A stretch of DNA of 64,000 bases from Paenibacillus stellifer (GTDB taxonomy: Bacteria > Bacillota > Bacilli > Paenibacillales > Paenibacillaceae): assembly GCF_000758685.1 (NCBI RefSeq), contig NZ_CP009286.1, positions 5,127,001 to 5,191,000 on the forward strand, written 5' to 3'. The translations under genes and the position numbers were made by a program. Each line of letters begins with the position of its first letter. Within the stretch, counting starts at the first letter, position 1. The notes below the pieces were generated by a model, which was not told the DNA's origin, did no database searches, and saw nothing but the letters and a program-made list of their open reading frames with translations. This document shows positions 29,704-37,965 of the stretch, piece after piece.

Positions 29704-29850
29704 TTACAATCGAGCATTCGGCATCCAATCACCATACAGCGATATCAAACCCAACCAATCAAACGTCCAGCAACGAATGATACAAATGCTGGTCAATATC
29801 CCGCACCACCAAGTGTATATTCGAAATGACGCACAACGCCGACTCAAATA
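29704..29850 (-). pseudogene. Degraded N-terminal-like fragment of a VOC (glyoxalase-fold) gene
   Basis: On the minus strand one frame reads ISNIHLVVRDIDQHLYHSLLD, which resembles the first beta-alpha unit of VOC proteins, and then stops; a second frame continues as TFDWLGLISLYGDWM to a stop at 29704. A single frameshift between them would explain this. Short and degraded, so the assignment is tentative. Confidence 0.35.
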
Positions 29851-29852
29851 AC

Positions 29853-29900
29853 GGCGGCCGCCAGGACATGAATGAAATCCTGGCGGCCGCCGATTTTTTT
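29853..29900 (+). terminator. Intrinsic terminator of the gcv operon
   Basis: A perfect 14-bp stem (GGCGGCCGCCAGGA / TCCTGGCGGCCGCC) with an 11-base loop, then GATTTTTTT. Confidence 0.88.
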
Positions 29901-29909
29901 GACCAAAAG

Positions 29910-30110
29910 CTATACCGGGTAATCTCCCCACAGTTCAATGGCATTTCCGTCCGGATCAAAAAACTTGAAGGATAATCCCTGATAATCGGTCAATTCCCCA
30001 ACCCTGATCCCCTTGTCCCGGAGCTGCCCATAGAGTGTTGGAATATCCTCGTCAACAGTAAATCCGTAAGCTGCCTGTATGCCATTTCTGTAATGCATTT
30101 CCGCACACAC
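29910..30110 (-). pseudogene. C-terminal half of a VOC/glyoxalase-fold protein
   Basis: At most 66 codons from GTG 30110, against ~120-130 in complete VOC proteins. The text AYGFTVDEDIPTLYGQL, LTDYQGLSFKFFDPDGNAIELWG is a typical second half, including the conserved metal-ligand Glu in NAIELWG. The N-terminal half is missing: the regulator's stop codon is only 12 bp upstream, and no ribosome site precedes it. Probably a remnant created by deletion. Confidence 0.6.
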
Positions 30111-30122
30111 GCGGGAAGCTTC

Positions 30123-31103
30123 TCACTTGGCGGAATACTTCTCCAGCAGCGCCTGCAGCTTCTTCTTCATCAGCTCGATCAGCTCCGGCGGCTCCAGCAC
30201 CTCGGCGTCGTTCCCGAGTCCGATGAACAGAGTGGCGAAATACGGAAGCTCGCTGACTGGAATGGTCCCGTCGACGGCTCCCGATCCATCTTCTCTGATC
30301 TGAATCAGCGTCCGCCGTCCCAGCTCCGCCTGGCATACCCGGACGCCTTCCTCGGTCAGTGCGACGCGGCAGGGGATGTATTTCTCCGTTTCCGGAAAAG
30401 CCCCCTCCCAATTCCCCAGATGAATCTGGCTCAAATCAAGAGCCTGCCGGTTCGGCGCCTGGTCGCTTACGCTGGCGATCCGGTCGCACCGGAACAGCCT
30501 GACGCTTCCCCGCAGGAAGCAGTAAGCCGGGCAGTACCACAGTCCGCTGCTCGCATAAATGCCGATCGGCTGGATGTCGCGCTCCGACACGCCGCCCGCC
30601 GTCCGGTATCCAATGCGGATAACCTTCTGAAGAACCGAAGCATCCAGCAGCGCTTGCAGATAAGGCGCTCCCGCCGTCCGCTCCGGTATGACGAAGTCGA
30701 CCCGGTTCTTCATCTCGTCGATCCGGTCGCGCACTTCCCCCGACATATAATGATAGAATTTCTGCAGTGCGGTTTGAGCTTCCCCCTCGAAGGGGAGATT
30801 GGAATAATGCCGCAGGGCGTGGCTGGCGAAGAACAGCGCGACCGCCTCCTCCTCCCGGAAGGCGATCGGCGGAAGAATCCGCTCATTCAGCACCTGATAC
30901 CCTCCGCTCGGACCGACCTCCGAATAAAGGGGGACGCCAAGCTCACCAAGCTCTTGCAGATCCCGCAAAATCGTCCGCCGCGAGACCCCGAATTCCCGGG
31001 CCAACTCTCCTACGGTGAACTTTTTCTTCCGGTTCACGGTCTGCATAAGCTCCAGCAGGCGTTTGGATTTGGAGATGCGGTCTTCTCCGGCTGGATTCGG
31101 CAT
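30123..31103 (-). CDS. YafY-type HTH/WYL-domain transcriptional regulator
   Basis: 326 residues. N-terminal winged helix (residues ~12-68, KRLLELMQTVNRKKKFTVGELAREFGVSRRTILRDLQEL), then a WYL domain (~140-225) in which the eponymous motif reads LWYCPAYCFLRGSVRLFRCDRI, and a C-terminal WCX-like extension. Such proteins bind DNA and sense a small ligand or nucleic acid through WYL. ATG 31103 with GGAGGCGC upstream. Divergent from the DinB gene, and a perfect TGACA-N5-TGTCA dyad sits in the shared region, so it probably regulates itself and the dinB-hydrolase pair. Confidence 0.88.
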   Translation of the reverse strand: MPNPAGEDRISKSKRLLELMQTVNRKKKFTVGELAREFGVSRRTILRDLQELGELGVPLYSEVGPSGGYQVLNERILPPIAFREEEAVALFFASHALRHYSNLPFEGEAQTALQKFYHYMSGEVRDRIDEMKNRVDFVIPERTAGAPYLQALLDASVLQKVIRIGYRTAGGVSERDIQPIGIYASSGLWYCPAYCFLRGSVRLFRCDRIASVSDQAPNRQALDLSQIHLGNWEGAFPETEKYIPCRVALTEEGVRVCQAELGRRTLIQIREDGSGAVDGTIPVSELPYFATLFIGLGNDAEVLEPPELIELMKKKLQALLEKYSAK

Positions 31104-31139
31104 ATCGGAGGCGCTCCTTTCACTGTGGACAAAATCTTT

Positions 31140-31168
31140 TTAACTATGACAGTTATTGTCACTATTAT
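31140..31168 (+). promoter_or_regulatory. Promoter with embedded operator for dinB-hydrolase
   Basis: TTAACT and TATTAT are spaced by 17 bp. The spacer contains the perfect dyad TGACA-GTTAT-TGTCA at 31147-31161, an ideal position for repression by the divergent WYL regulator. Confidence 0.6.
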
Positions 31169-31220
31169 ACGCTACAATGGGAGTCAGGAAGAACAATGAA
31201 TTAGGAAGGTGTGAGCAAGC

Positions 31221-31715
31221 ATGCAGGATTCGCAAGCCGTCACAGAAATGAAGAAGCTGCTGTTCGAAGAATTGGAATTGATCGCAAGAACAACCGGAGC
31301 CCTGCTCCGTCTGGTTGCGCCGGAACACTGGGAATATCGCCCCCGGGATAATATGCGGACGCTGCTTGAGCTCGCGCAGCATCTGGTCGCCATTCCTTAT
31401 GTGGATCTGCTGATTCTGCAGGAGCACCCTCATAACGATATCCAGCAGGCCGAAGCGGAGATCGATCGGGAGCGCACGGCTGAGCCTCTCTCGGCATGGA
31501 TGAGCAAAGGTTTGTCAGACCTGAAAGCGTACATGGAGGGCTTGAGCGACGAGGATTTTCTGTACAAGACGACGAAACCTTTCTATCTGGAGCATGGCAC
31601 GGCCCAGGCCAAATGGCTGATTGAGATTGTCACCCATGCCCAGCATCACCGGGCCCAGCTGTTTAATTATATGAAGGAATTGGGCTATGAGGTGAACATG
31701 TCCCATCTGTATTGA
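31221..31715 (+). CDS. DinB superfamily protein
   Basis: 164 residues. A four-helix-bundle DinB/YfiT-type protein. The probable metal-ligand histidines are in LAQHLVAIP (residue ~54) and THAQHHRAQLFNYM (residues ~143-147). Family members are metal-dependent thiol transferases or of unknown function; none can be assigned. ATG 31221 behind AGGAAGGTGTG. Probably co-transcribed with the hydrolase 18 bp downstream. Confidence 0.8.
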   Translation: MQDSQAVTEMKKLLFEELELIARTTGALLRLVAPEHWEYRPRDNMRTLLELAQHLVAIPYVDLLILQEHPHNDIQQAEAEIDRERTAEPLSAWMSKGLSDLKAYMEGLSDEDFLYKTTKPFYLEHGTAQAKWLIEIVTHAQHHRAQLFNYMKELGYEVNMSHLY

Positions 31716-31733
31716 ACCAAAGGAGGATTCCCC

Positions 31734-32543
31734 ATGAATGAGCATTTGGCGGCGCCCCCCGGCATGGTGTATACCCGAAAATACTTGAAACGTCCGGACA
31801 CCGTGCTGTCCTACCTCGATTTCGGCGGAAGCGGCGAGCCGCTGATCGCGCTGCACGGCCATATGAATGAAGGCCTGTTCGCCCGGGGGCTCGCCTCCTC
31901 CCTTGCCGGGGAGTATCGCATCATTGCCCTTGACCAGCGTGGCCACGGCGAGTCGGAGCAGCCGGCCGGCTACGAGAATGACCGGTATGTCGACGATCTT
32001 CTCGCGCTGCTGAAGCATCTGGGGCTCGACCGGGTCATCCTGCTCGGCCACTCGCTCGGCGGCGTCGTCGCCTACCGGATGGCCGCCCGCCGCCCCGAGT
32101 TAGTGACGGCGTTGATCATTGAAGATATCGGCGCGGCGGTAAATGACGATTTAAGCTTTGTGCTGAACTGGCCGCAGCGGATGCCGACCAAGGAGGCATT
32201 GGTGGAGGCGATGGGCCGGCTCGGACCGGCTTTTGCATACTCCATGAGAGAGTATGAAGACGGCTGGGGACTGCCATTTGTCCCCGAAGACATGGTGACG
32301 TCGCAGAAGCTCCTGAACGGCGACCACTGGAAGGACTGGCTGGCGACGGACTGCCCCGCCCTGCTGCTCCACGGCACGTCAAGTTCATGCCTCAGCTTCG
32401 AAATGGCGGAGGACATGGCTGCGAGAAGACCGAACACGAAGCTGGTTCATATCGAAGCCGGCCATGCCATCCATTTCGACAATCCGGTCCGCTATTTGGA
32501 GGAAGTGACCCGCTTCCTGCAATCCCTCGGGACGGCGGACTAA
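31734..32543 (+). CDS. Alpha/beta-fold hydrolase
   Basis: 269 residues. ATG 31734 behind AAAGGAGG. Oxyanion-hole segment LIALHGHMNEG, nucleophile elbow ILLGHSLGGVVAYRM (Ser near residue 106), late acid strand LLLHGTSSSC, and catalytic histidine in IEAGHAIHFDNP (near residue 245). Cytosolic, no signal peptide. An esterase, lipase or haloperoxidase-like enzyme of unknown substrate. Downstream of the DinB gene and ended by a perfect hairpin. Confidence 0.85.
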   Translation: MNEHLAAPPGMVYTRKYLKRPDTVLSYLDFGGSGEPLIALHGHMNEGLFARGLASSLAGEYRIIALDQRGHGESEQPAGYENDRYVDDLLALLKHLGLDRVILLGHSLGGVVAYRMAARRPELVTALIIEDIGAAVNDDLSFVLNWPQRMPTKEALVEAMGRLGPAFAYSMREYEDGWGLPFVPEDMVTSQKLLNGDHWKDWLATDCPALLLHGTSSSCLSFEMAEDMAARRPNTKLVHIEAGHAIHFDNPVRYLEEVTRFLQSLGTAD

Positions 32544-32585
32544 ATGTTAAAGCCCGGCCCCTTCAAGGGACCGGGCTTTAACATT
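32543..32585 (+). terminator. Hairpin terminator after the hydrolase gene
   Basis: AATGTTAAAGCCCGG pairs with CCGGGCTTTAACATT plus inner GCCCCTT/AAGGGAC pairing, starting at the stop codon. Confidence 0.7.
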
Positions 32586-32597
32586 ATGCCGGTTTGG

Positions 32598-32687
32598 TTC
32601 TGGTTGCACCGATTCTAGCTGCGTCAGTTCTGGTTGCACCGACTCTAGCTGCGTCAGTTCTGGTTGCATCGGTTCTGGTTGTGACCA
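32598..32687. repeat. 30-bp direct repeats (about 2.5 copies)
   Basis: Units starting TTCTGGTTGCACCGA begin at 32598, 32628 and 32658. The first two differ by one base; the third is divergent after half its length. Between the hydrolase terminator and the RND gene. Confidence 0.7.
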
Positions 32688-32708
32688 TTATGGTTACACC
32701 GGTTTTTA

Positions 32709-35708
32709 TTATGCGGCCTGTTTCAGCGCCTGTCTGCGCTGGCGGGCCGACCGGCGGAAGTAGAACAGCTCGTAGATCGCCGGAACGACGATCAGCGTCA
32801 GCACGGTGGCGGCGGTGAGACCGCCGACCACGACGATCGCGAGGCTCTGGGAGACGATGCTGCCCTGCTCGGAATGGCCGAACAAGAGCGGCAGCATGGC
32901 GCAGATCGTGGCGATGGCCGTCATCAGAATCGGCCGCATCCGCGTTCCGGCCGCTTCCAGCAGCGCTTCCCGGATCGTCATATGCGCCTCGTTATGCTTG
33001 ACGCGGTCGATCAGCACGATGGCGTTCGTGACCACGATGCCGATCAGCATCAATGCGCCGAACAGAGCGGTGAAGTCCGGCGTAACGCCCGAGATCAGCA
33101 GGCCGACCACGGCGCCGATAGCAGCGAGCGGCAGCGAGAACATGATGGCAAGCGGAGCACGCAGCGTCTTGAAGGTAACCACCATGATCAGATAGACGAG
33201 GCCGATGGAGATCAGGGCGGTCATGCCGAGATCCTTGAAGTCGCCTGACTGGTCGGCGGAGGCGCCGCCTGCATAGAGGTTCACGCCGGTAGGCAGCGTG
33301 ATGGCGTCCGTCTCCTTCTTGATGGAGGCGCCGATCTCGGATACCTTCTTCGGATCGACATCAGCCGTAATCCGCACATAAGGCTTGCCTTCCTTGTGGT
33401 ACAGCATGGCCGGCTCATCCTTGACTTCCAGCTTCGCCAGGGAAGACAGAGCCTTCGGCCCTTCCGAAGTCATGATGGTCAGCTTCTCCAGATCCTGCTG
33501 AGAAGCAGGCTGTGCAATCGGCGCCATGACGACCGCCGCGGGGGCTCCGTTCAGCTCCATCTGGCCGAGCGGCACGGGATTCAGCACCGCAGACAGCTGC
33601 ATGGCGATTTCCTGCGCGTTGGCCTGGGCCGGATCGACGCGGAAGGAGAAGACCGGCTTCGTATCCTCCATGTTGCTGGATATTTTGCGGACGCCGTCGA
33701 TGGTTTTGACCTTGGTCATGACCTGATCCGCCACCGCTGTAATCTTGGTCAGATCATCGCCGGTGATGTCAACATATTCACTTGTAGAGCTTGAGCCCAT
33801 CATGCTCTGCGCGCTGGCGGTAAGCGTAGCCCCGGGATATGAGCTCTGAAGTCCCCGGACTGTGTTGACAAAGGCTTCAGAGTCAGCGTTCTTCTTCATC
33901 GCTACTGTGAAATCAACAGCCGTCACCGAGCTGACATTTCCCCATTTGGCGGCGTCGGAGCTGTTCCCCGATTGCATCAGCACGGTCTCGGCCTGGGACT
34001 GCTTCATCAGTGCCTGCTCCAGCTTCTTGCCCTGTGCCAGCACCTCGGAGACCGGAGTGTCGTTTGGATATTTCAGTTCAACCGATATGAAGCTGGCGTC
34101 GGACGCGTCCAGCGCGCCTTTCGGCATGTTCACATAGGCAGCGATCGAGCCGATCAGCACGATGAGTCCGATGGACAGCGACACCCACTTGCGGTTCAGG
34201 TTCCATTCCAGGAACCGGCTGAACCATCTTGAAGGCTCATGCTCCTTCATGGACGTATTCCGCAACAGCCGGGAGCTGAGCAGCGGAACGACGGTCAAGG
34301 CCACGACCAGCGAGGTCAGCAGCGAATAGGTAACCGTCAGGGCGAAGGGCAGCAGGAACGCCTGCAGGCTGCCCCGAAGCAGACCCATCGGCAGGAACAC
34401 CGCCACCGTTGCGATGGTGGAAGCTGTAATCGCGCCTGCCACTTCCTTCGTTGCGGAGATCATCATCTCGATGGAGAACGGCTCTTTTTGCAATCTGCGG
34501 TAGATGTTCTCGATAACCACGATACTGTCGTCCACGAGGCGTCCGACCGCCACGGCCACACCGCCAAGCGTAATGATGTTCAGCGTGATGCCGGAAACAT
34601 CGAGAAGATACAGCGTAACGGCCAGCGACAACGGAATGGAAATGATCGTAACCAGCGTCGCGCGGAAGTTGCGCAGGAAGATCAGGATGACAATTGTGGC
34701 GAACAGCGCTCCGAGCAGCACCTCGCGCATCATGCTGTTGACGGAATCGACGACCATGCCCGACGTGCTGAATACCACTTCCGCCGTCGCGCCTTCCACG
34801 TCTTTGTTGATCTTGTCGACGGTATCCTCAACCTTATTCCCGACATCGACCGCGTTGGCGTTCGCTTCCTTCATGACGATCGCGAACAGCACATCCTTGC
34901 CGTTCGAGCGGCTGACGCTTTCCTGATCGGCACTTACCTGCACCGATGCGATATCGGCAAGCTTCACTCCCGCCGTGACAGGCAGAGCCTTCAGCGTATC
35001 GACGCTGTCGATCTGGGAGACGATGCCCACGTTTCCTGTCTGTCCGCCGATCGTCTGCTCCCCGATGGTAGCCGAGACGCTGCGGCCCTGCAGAAGGCCC
35101 GTTACCTGGGCGATGCTGACTCCCTTGGCCGCCATGCGCGTCGGATCAAGCTTCACCGACACCTGCGGCGAGGTTTTGCCGTACAGCGAGACGCTGGAGA
35201 CTCCCTCAATCTTCTGAAGCTCTGGAATGATGACCGTCTCCGCCTTATTCAGCGTATCCTCGTTGATTCCGTCCTTAAAGGACAGCGTGATTTCGGATAC
35301 CGGAATCATGGAGGTGTTCAGCTGCAGCACGAAGGGCCGCATCACTCCCTGCGGGAACTGCAGGGCATCTATCGCCTTCTGCACCTCCTGCGTAGCATCC
35401 TTCATATTTGTCTTGGAATCAAAGTTAATGTTAACCTGCTGATAGCCGTCTCCGGATGAAGACGTCATTTCCGTTTTGCCCTTTACCGAATTGACAGCGG
35501 CCTCGATCGGCTTCGTCACATTCTCCTCCATAGCCTGGGCGTTCTGCCCCGGTGCAAGCGTCGTAATCGTCACCTGCGGATTATCCGCCTCCGGCATAAA
35601 TTCCATCGGCAGCGAAGTGTAACTCATCACTCCCACGACGAGCGCCATGACGATCAGCAGCCCTGCGGCCGCCTTGTTGCCAAAAGCCCATTTGGTTAAC
35701 CTTTCCAT
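32709..35708 (-). CDS. RND-family efflux transporter (HAE1/AcrB-like, SwrC type)
   Basis: 999 residues with the duplicated RND layout: TM1 near residue 12, a large outer loop, six helices at ~330-530, a second loop and six more helices at ~830-990. Conserved SLPMEFMPEADNPQVTI, GGVAVAVGRLVDDSIVVIENIYR (proton-relay Asp region of TM4) and the second-half GIVVTNAIVLIDRV. ATG 35708 behind GGAAGGAG. Proton-driven export of lipids, surfactants or drugs, as for SwrC/YerP of Bacillus. No membrane-fusion partner is adjacent, in keeping with single-component Gram-positive pumps. Substrate unknown. Confidence 0.92.
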   Translation of the reverse strand: MERLTKWAFGNKAAAGLLIVMALVVGVMSYTSLPMEFMPEADNPQVTITTLAPGQNAQAMEENVTKPIEAAVNSVKGKTEMTSSSGDGYQQVNINFDSKTNMKDATQEVQKAIDALQFPQGVMRPFVLQLNTSMIPVSEITLSFKDGINEDTLNKAETVIIPELQKIEGVSSVSLYGKTSPQVSVKLDPTRMAAKGVSIAQVTGLLQGRSVSATIGEQTIGGQTGNVGIVSQIDSVDTLKALPVTAGVKLADIASVQVSADQESVSRSNGKDVLFAIVMKEANANAVDVGNKVEDTVDKINKDVEGATAEVVFSTSGMVVDSVNSMMREVLLGALFATIVILIFLRNFRATLVTIISIPLSLAVTLYLLDVSGITLNIITLGGVAVAVGRLVDDSIVVIENIYRRLQKEPFSIEMMISATKEVAGAITASTIATVAVFLPMGLLRGSLQAFLLPFALTVTYSLLTSLVVALTVVPLLSSRLLRNTSMKEHEPSRWFSRFLEWNLNRKWVSLSIGLIVLIGSIAAYVNMPKGALDASDASFISVELKYPNDTPVSEVLAQGKKLEQALMKQSQAETVLMQSGNSSDAAKWGNVSSVTAVDFTVAMKKNADSEAFVNTVRGLQSSYPGATLTASAQSMMGSSSTSEYVDITGDDLTKITAVADQVMTKVKTIDGVRKISSNMEDTKPVFSFRVDPAQANAQEIAMQLSAVLNPVPLGQMELNGAPAAVVMAPIAQPASQQDLEKLTIMTSEGPKALSSLAKLEVKDEPAMLYHKEGKPYVRITADVDPKKVSEIGASIKKETDAITLPTGVNLYAGGASADQSGDFKDLGMTALISIGLVYLIMVVTFKTLRAPLAIMFSLPLAAIGAVVGLLISGVTPDFTALFGALMLIGIVVTNAIVLIDRVKHNEAHMTIREALLEAAGTRMRPILMTAIATICAMLPLLFGHSEQGSIVSQSLAIVVVGGLTAATVLTLIVVPAIYELFYFRRSARQRRQALKQAA

Positions 35709-36002
35709 ATACTGATTGCTCCTTCCACTCCCCGGTATTTTGCGAAGCTGATCTGTCTGAATATCTTGTGTACGATTCGCTTCTTTACGGATTCAGTTTA
35801 GTGTCTTTTGCCGACTGGAAAAACGGCCCTGCGCATGGTTTGGCACTCAGCCTCCAGACTGAGCCTTTCCCCTGCCAAAGACTAGCCGCCCGGCAGACAG
35901 CTGCAAAAACGCAGCTGCCGAGGCCTTCTGTAGCGATTATTTCGCCATATCGAGGGGGAGGCGGAGGACCAACCGGAACTCTTCCGGCCGACCCATACCT
36001 AC

Positions 36003-36099
36003 CAAGGATAAACGCCTGACGGCGTCCTTTTGGCGCCGTGCATTTACCGAGAAATAGAAGACCTATTGTAAGCATCAACTTATACAGTCTTATATTTTA
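36003..36099 (+). repeat. Dispersed two-hairpin intergenic element, copy B
   Basis: Matches copy A (9386-9480) along its whole length. Hairpin 1: AAATGC with GCGTTT and GGCGCC with GGACGCC; hairpin 2: AAATAGAAG with CTTATATTT. Like copy A it adjoins the terminator of a minus-strand gene. The remainder of the gap 35709-36002 holds two small hairpins (CAGCTGC/GCAGCTG near 35899-35918; CCGGAA/TTCCGG near 35973) but no gene. Confidence 0.75.
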
Positions 36100-36121
36100 A
36101 AAAAACCGCCTTTCGGCGGTT
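36098..36121 (-). terminator. Intrinsic terminator overlapping the regulator stop codon
   Basis: On the minus strand AACCGCC-GAAA-GGCGGTT followed by TTTTT. Confidence 0.8.
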
Positions 36122-36953
36122 AATTGCGGTATTCGCTTCTCGGCGGCGCCAGCTTGCTCATGAACTGCCAGCGGTCGCCTACATTCATTTTCGTATAAAT
36201 ACTGCGGACCATATTTCGGACTGTCCCTTCGGCGATCCCGAGTTCATTGGCGATATACAGGGCGCTTTTGCGGGCCATCCAGGCCTGGGCTATTTCCTTC
36301 TCCCGGGGAGACAGCCGGAACTCCTCAAACAGGGGCTCCAGATGCTCCTTTCGGCGTTCATGCAGGACGCGTTCCTCTACCATAAGGCGGGAGGCCGCAT
36401 TGAGCGACAGCAGCTTGACGAAGGGAATGGCAAATTCGACCCGGCAGTCGCTCTCAAATGACAGATCGATGTACCCGCGGATGTCCCCGTTCCATTCCAG
36501 CGGCGCACTCACACAATTCCAGTTCCGGAAGATCGGCAGGGTGTGCTCATCGCCCCGGACGACTCCGATACCGTTCTTCTCCATAGAGAGCGAAACGGCA
36601 TTAAGCCCGCAGCTGCCTTTGGCCAGGTTGTACCCCACCTCAAGGCCCGAGACCCGAAACGGCAGGGAATGCGAAATCACATCCAGAATGAACCCGTGCT
36701 CATCCGTCAAAAAAGCGGCAAAGGGGATCGGGATAAACGAGGCGATTCCACCGATTTCATCCCGCAGCGTCTCCACCATCCTGTCAGGGGGCAGCCTGAA
36801 CGGGCTGCACAGCGCATCCGCAAGCCGGTGCAGGGTTCCGGCGGGGTGTGTCTCATCCGTTACCGCATGCCCGAACGAGCGTCTCTCCTCTTCCGTCATT
36901 TCATCAACCGTATACCAGTACCCCTTCTTGCCGCTCCAGATCCCAGCGCTCAT
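36120..36953 (-). CDS. GAF-like sensor / LuxR-type HTH transcriptional regulator
   Basis: 277 residues. Residues ~75-200 resemble the GAF sensory domain of AcoR/DhaR activators (AAFLTDEHGFILDVI, GYNLAKGSCGLNAVSLSMEKN, WNCVSAPLEWNGDIRGYIDLS). Residues ~212-270 form a LuxR/GerE HTH (LSPREKEIAQAWMARKSALYIANELGIAEGTVRNMVRSIYTKM). No phosphoacceptor receiver, so a one-component regulator. ATG 36953 behind GAGGG. Single gene upstream of the RND pump but separated from it by terminator and repeat. Ligand unknown. Confidence 0.8.
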   Translation of the reverse strand: MSAGIWSGKKGYWYTVDEMTEEERRSFGHAVTDETHPAGTLHRLADALCSPFRLPPDRMVETLRDEIGGIASFIPIPFAAFLTDEHGFILDVISHSLPFRVSGLEVGYNLAKGSCGLNAVSLSMEKNGIGVVRGDEHTLPIFRNWNCVSAPLEWNGDIRGYIDLSFESDCRVEFAIPFVKLLSLNAASRLMVEERVLHERRKEHLEPLFEEFRLSPREKEIAQAWMARKSALYIANELGIAEGTVRNMVRSIYTKMNVGDRWQFMSKLAPPRSEYRN

Positions 36954-37223
36954 CTATATATCCCTCATCTATCCTGATCTAACCGTATCCCTTGAATCCG
37001 CTACAATTTGGAATCTCCGAATTTAGCGAAGCCAAATCCCGGTCCTTCCTTACATTTTATCATCTGATAATATCCCAAAAAGCGACATAAAAAGTCTAAT
37101 TCCAGCATTTCCTAATCGAAAATATAACATCCCCACTTTTACTTTTCAATGATGTTTCAGTGACGGCGACATCGCTGTCCATAAAGCCTCATTCCCAAAT
37201 AAAGACAAATGAATCATCATAGC

Positions 37224-37249
37224 GCATATTTAACGGAATGTAAATATGC
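37224..37249. promoter_or_regulatory. Inverted repeat upstream of the stalk-domain gene
   Basis: Perfect dyad GCATATTTA - 8 bp - TAAATATGC, 100 bp before the ATG. Operator or hairpin; the rest of the 320-bp gap shows nothing assignable. Confidence 0.35.
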
Positions 37250-37349
37250 AGTGCTGGATATAGTAGCCAGCTGACACTTGCAGTAAGCTTGGCTCTGCCA
37301 ATAATATCACGGCTCCCTCCGGGGCAGCCGAAACAAGGAGAAATGATGC

Positions 37350-37859
37350 ATGAAAAAGACTTTGCCCGTCTTATTGTCAACAGTCATGCTGTCCGGAATG
37401 ATCAGTCTCAGCGCGGCAGCCGCCCCTGCTTCCATTACCGTCAAAGTGGACCAGCAGACCCTGGACCTGAAAGGCCATGCTCCGGTACAGGATCACGGCT
37501 CGATCCTCGTTCCGCTGCGGCCCGTGTTCGAGAAGCTTGGCCTGCAGGTCGTCTTTGACGCGAAATCAGGCTCCATTACCGGCACCAAAGACGGACTCCT
37601 GATCAAGCTGCAATTGGGAAGTAAAAAAGCCAGCCTGAACGGCGTGGCCCGGACTCTAACCTCTGCCCCGAAAATGATCGACGGCACCGTCTATGTGCCG
37701 CTGCGCTTCATCGGAGAAGCCGCAGGCGGTTCCGTAACGTGGGACGCCAAGCAAGGCCTTGTCTCCATTCTCCCCGGCAGTCAGAACTCAGTTCAGGTTG
37801 ACGGGGAGAAGGAAATCACCGCTTTCTTCAAGCAGTATGAGGACTATTCCAACAAGGAG
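37350..37859 (+). pseudogene. 5' part of a stalk-domain (copper amine oxidase N-like) secreted protein gene, split by an IS
   Basis: 170 codons from ATG 37350 (AAGGAG upstream) until the insertion. A signal peptide (MKKTLPVLLSTVMLSGMISL...AAAA) is followed by the stalk-domain fold: SILVPLRPVFEKLGLQVVFD, then DGTVYVPLRFIGEAAGGSVTWD. These domains sit on the surface of Paenibacillus-type cells. Reading continues only four codons into the IS. Joining codon GAG at 37857-37859 to GAT at 39653 restores one frame of about 396 residues with the downstream fragment, so the gene was intact before insertion. Confidence 0.88.
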
Positions 37860-37965
37860 CCATTCCTGTAATGAATTAATCTGAGGTTTGAATGAAAAAA
37901 GCGCCTTCTGTATACTGGGAAACGTTCCGACCAAAGAACAATTTCAGCATAGGAGGCACTCTATC

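Noticed and set aside
34239..35459. 406-codon plus-strand frame opposite the RND gene
   Set aside because: Shadow frame rich in Arg, His and Gln typical of antisense reading of GC-rich DNA; RND gene is clearly real.
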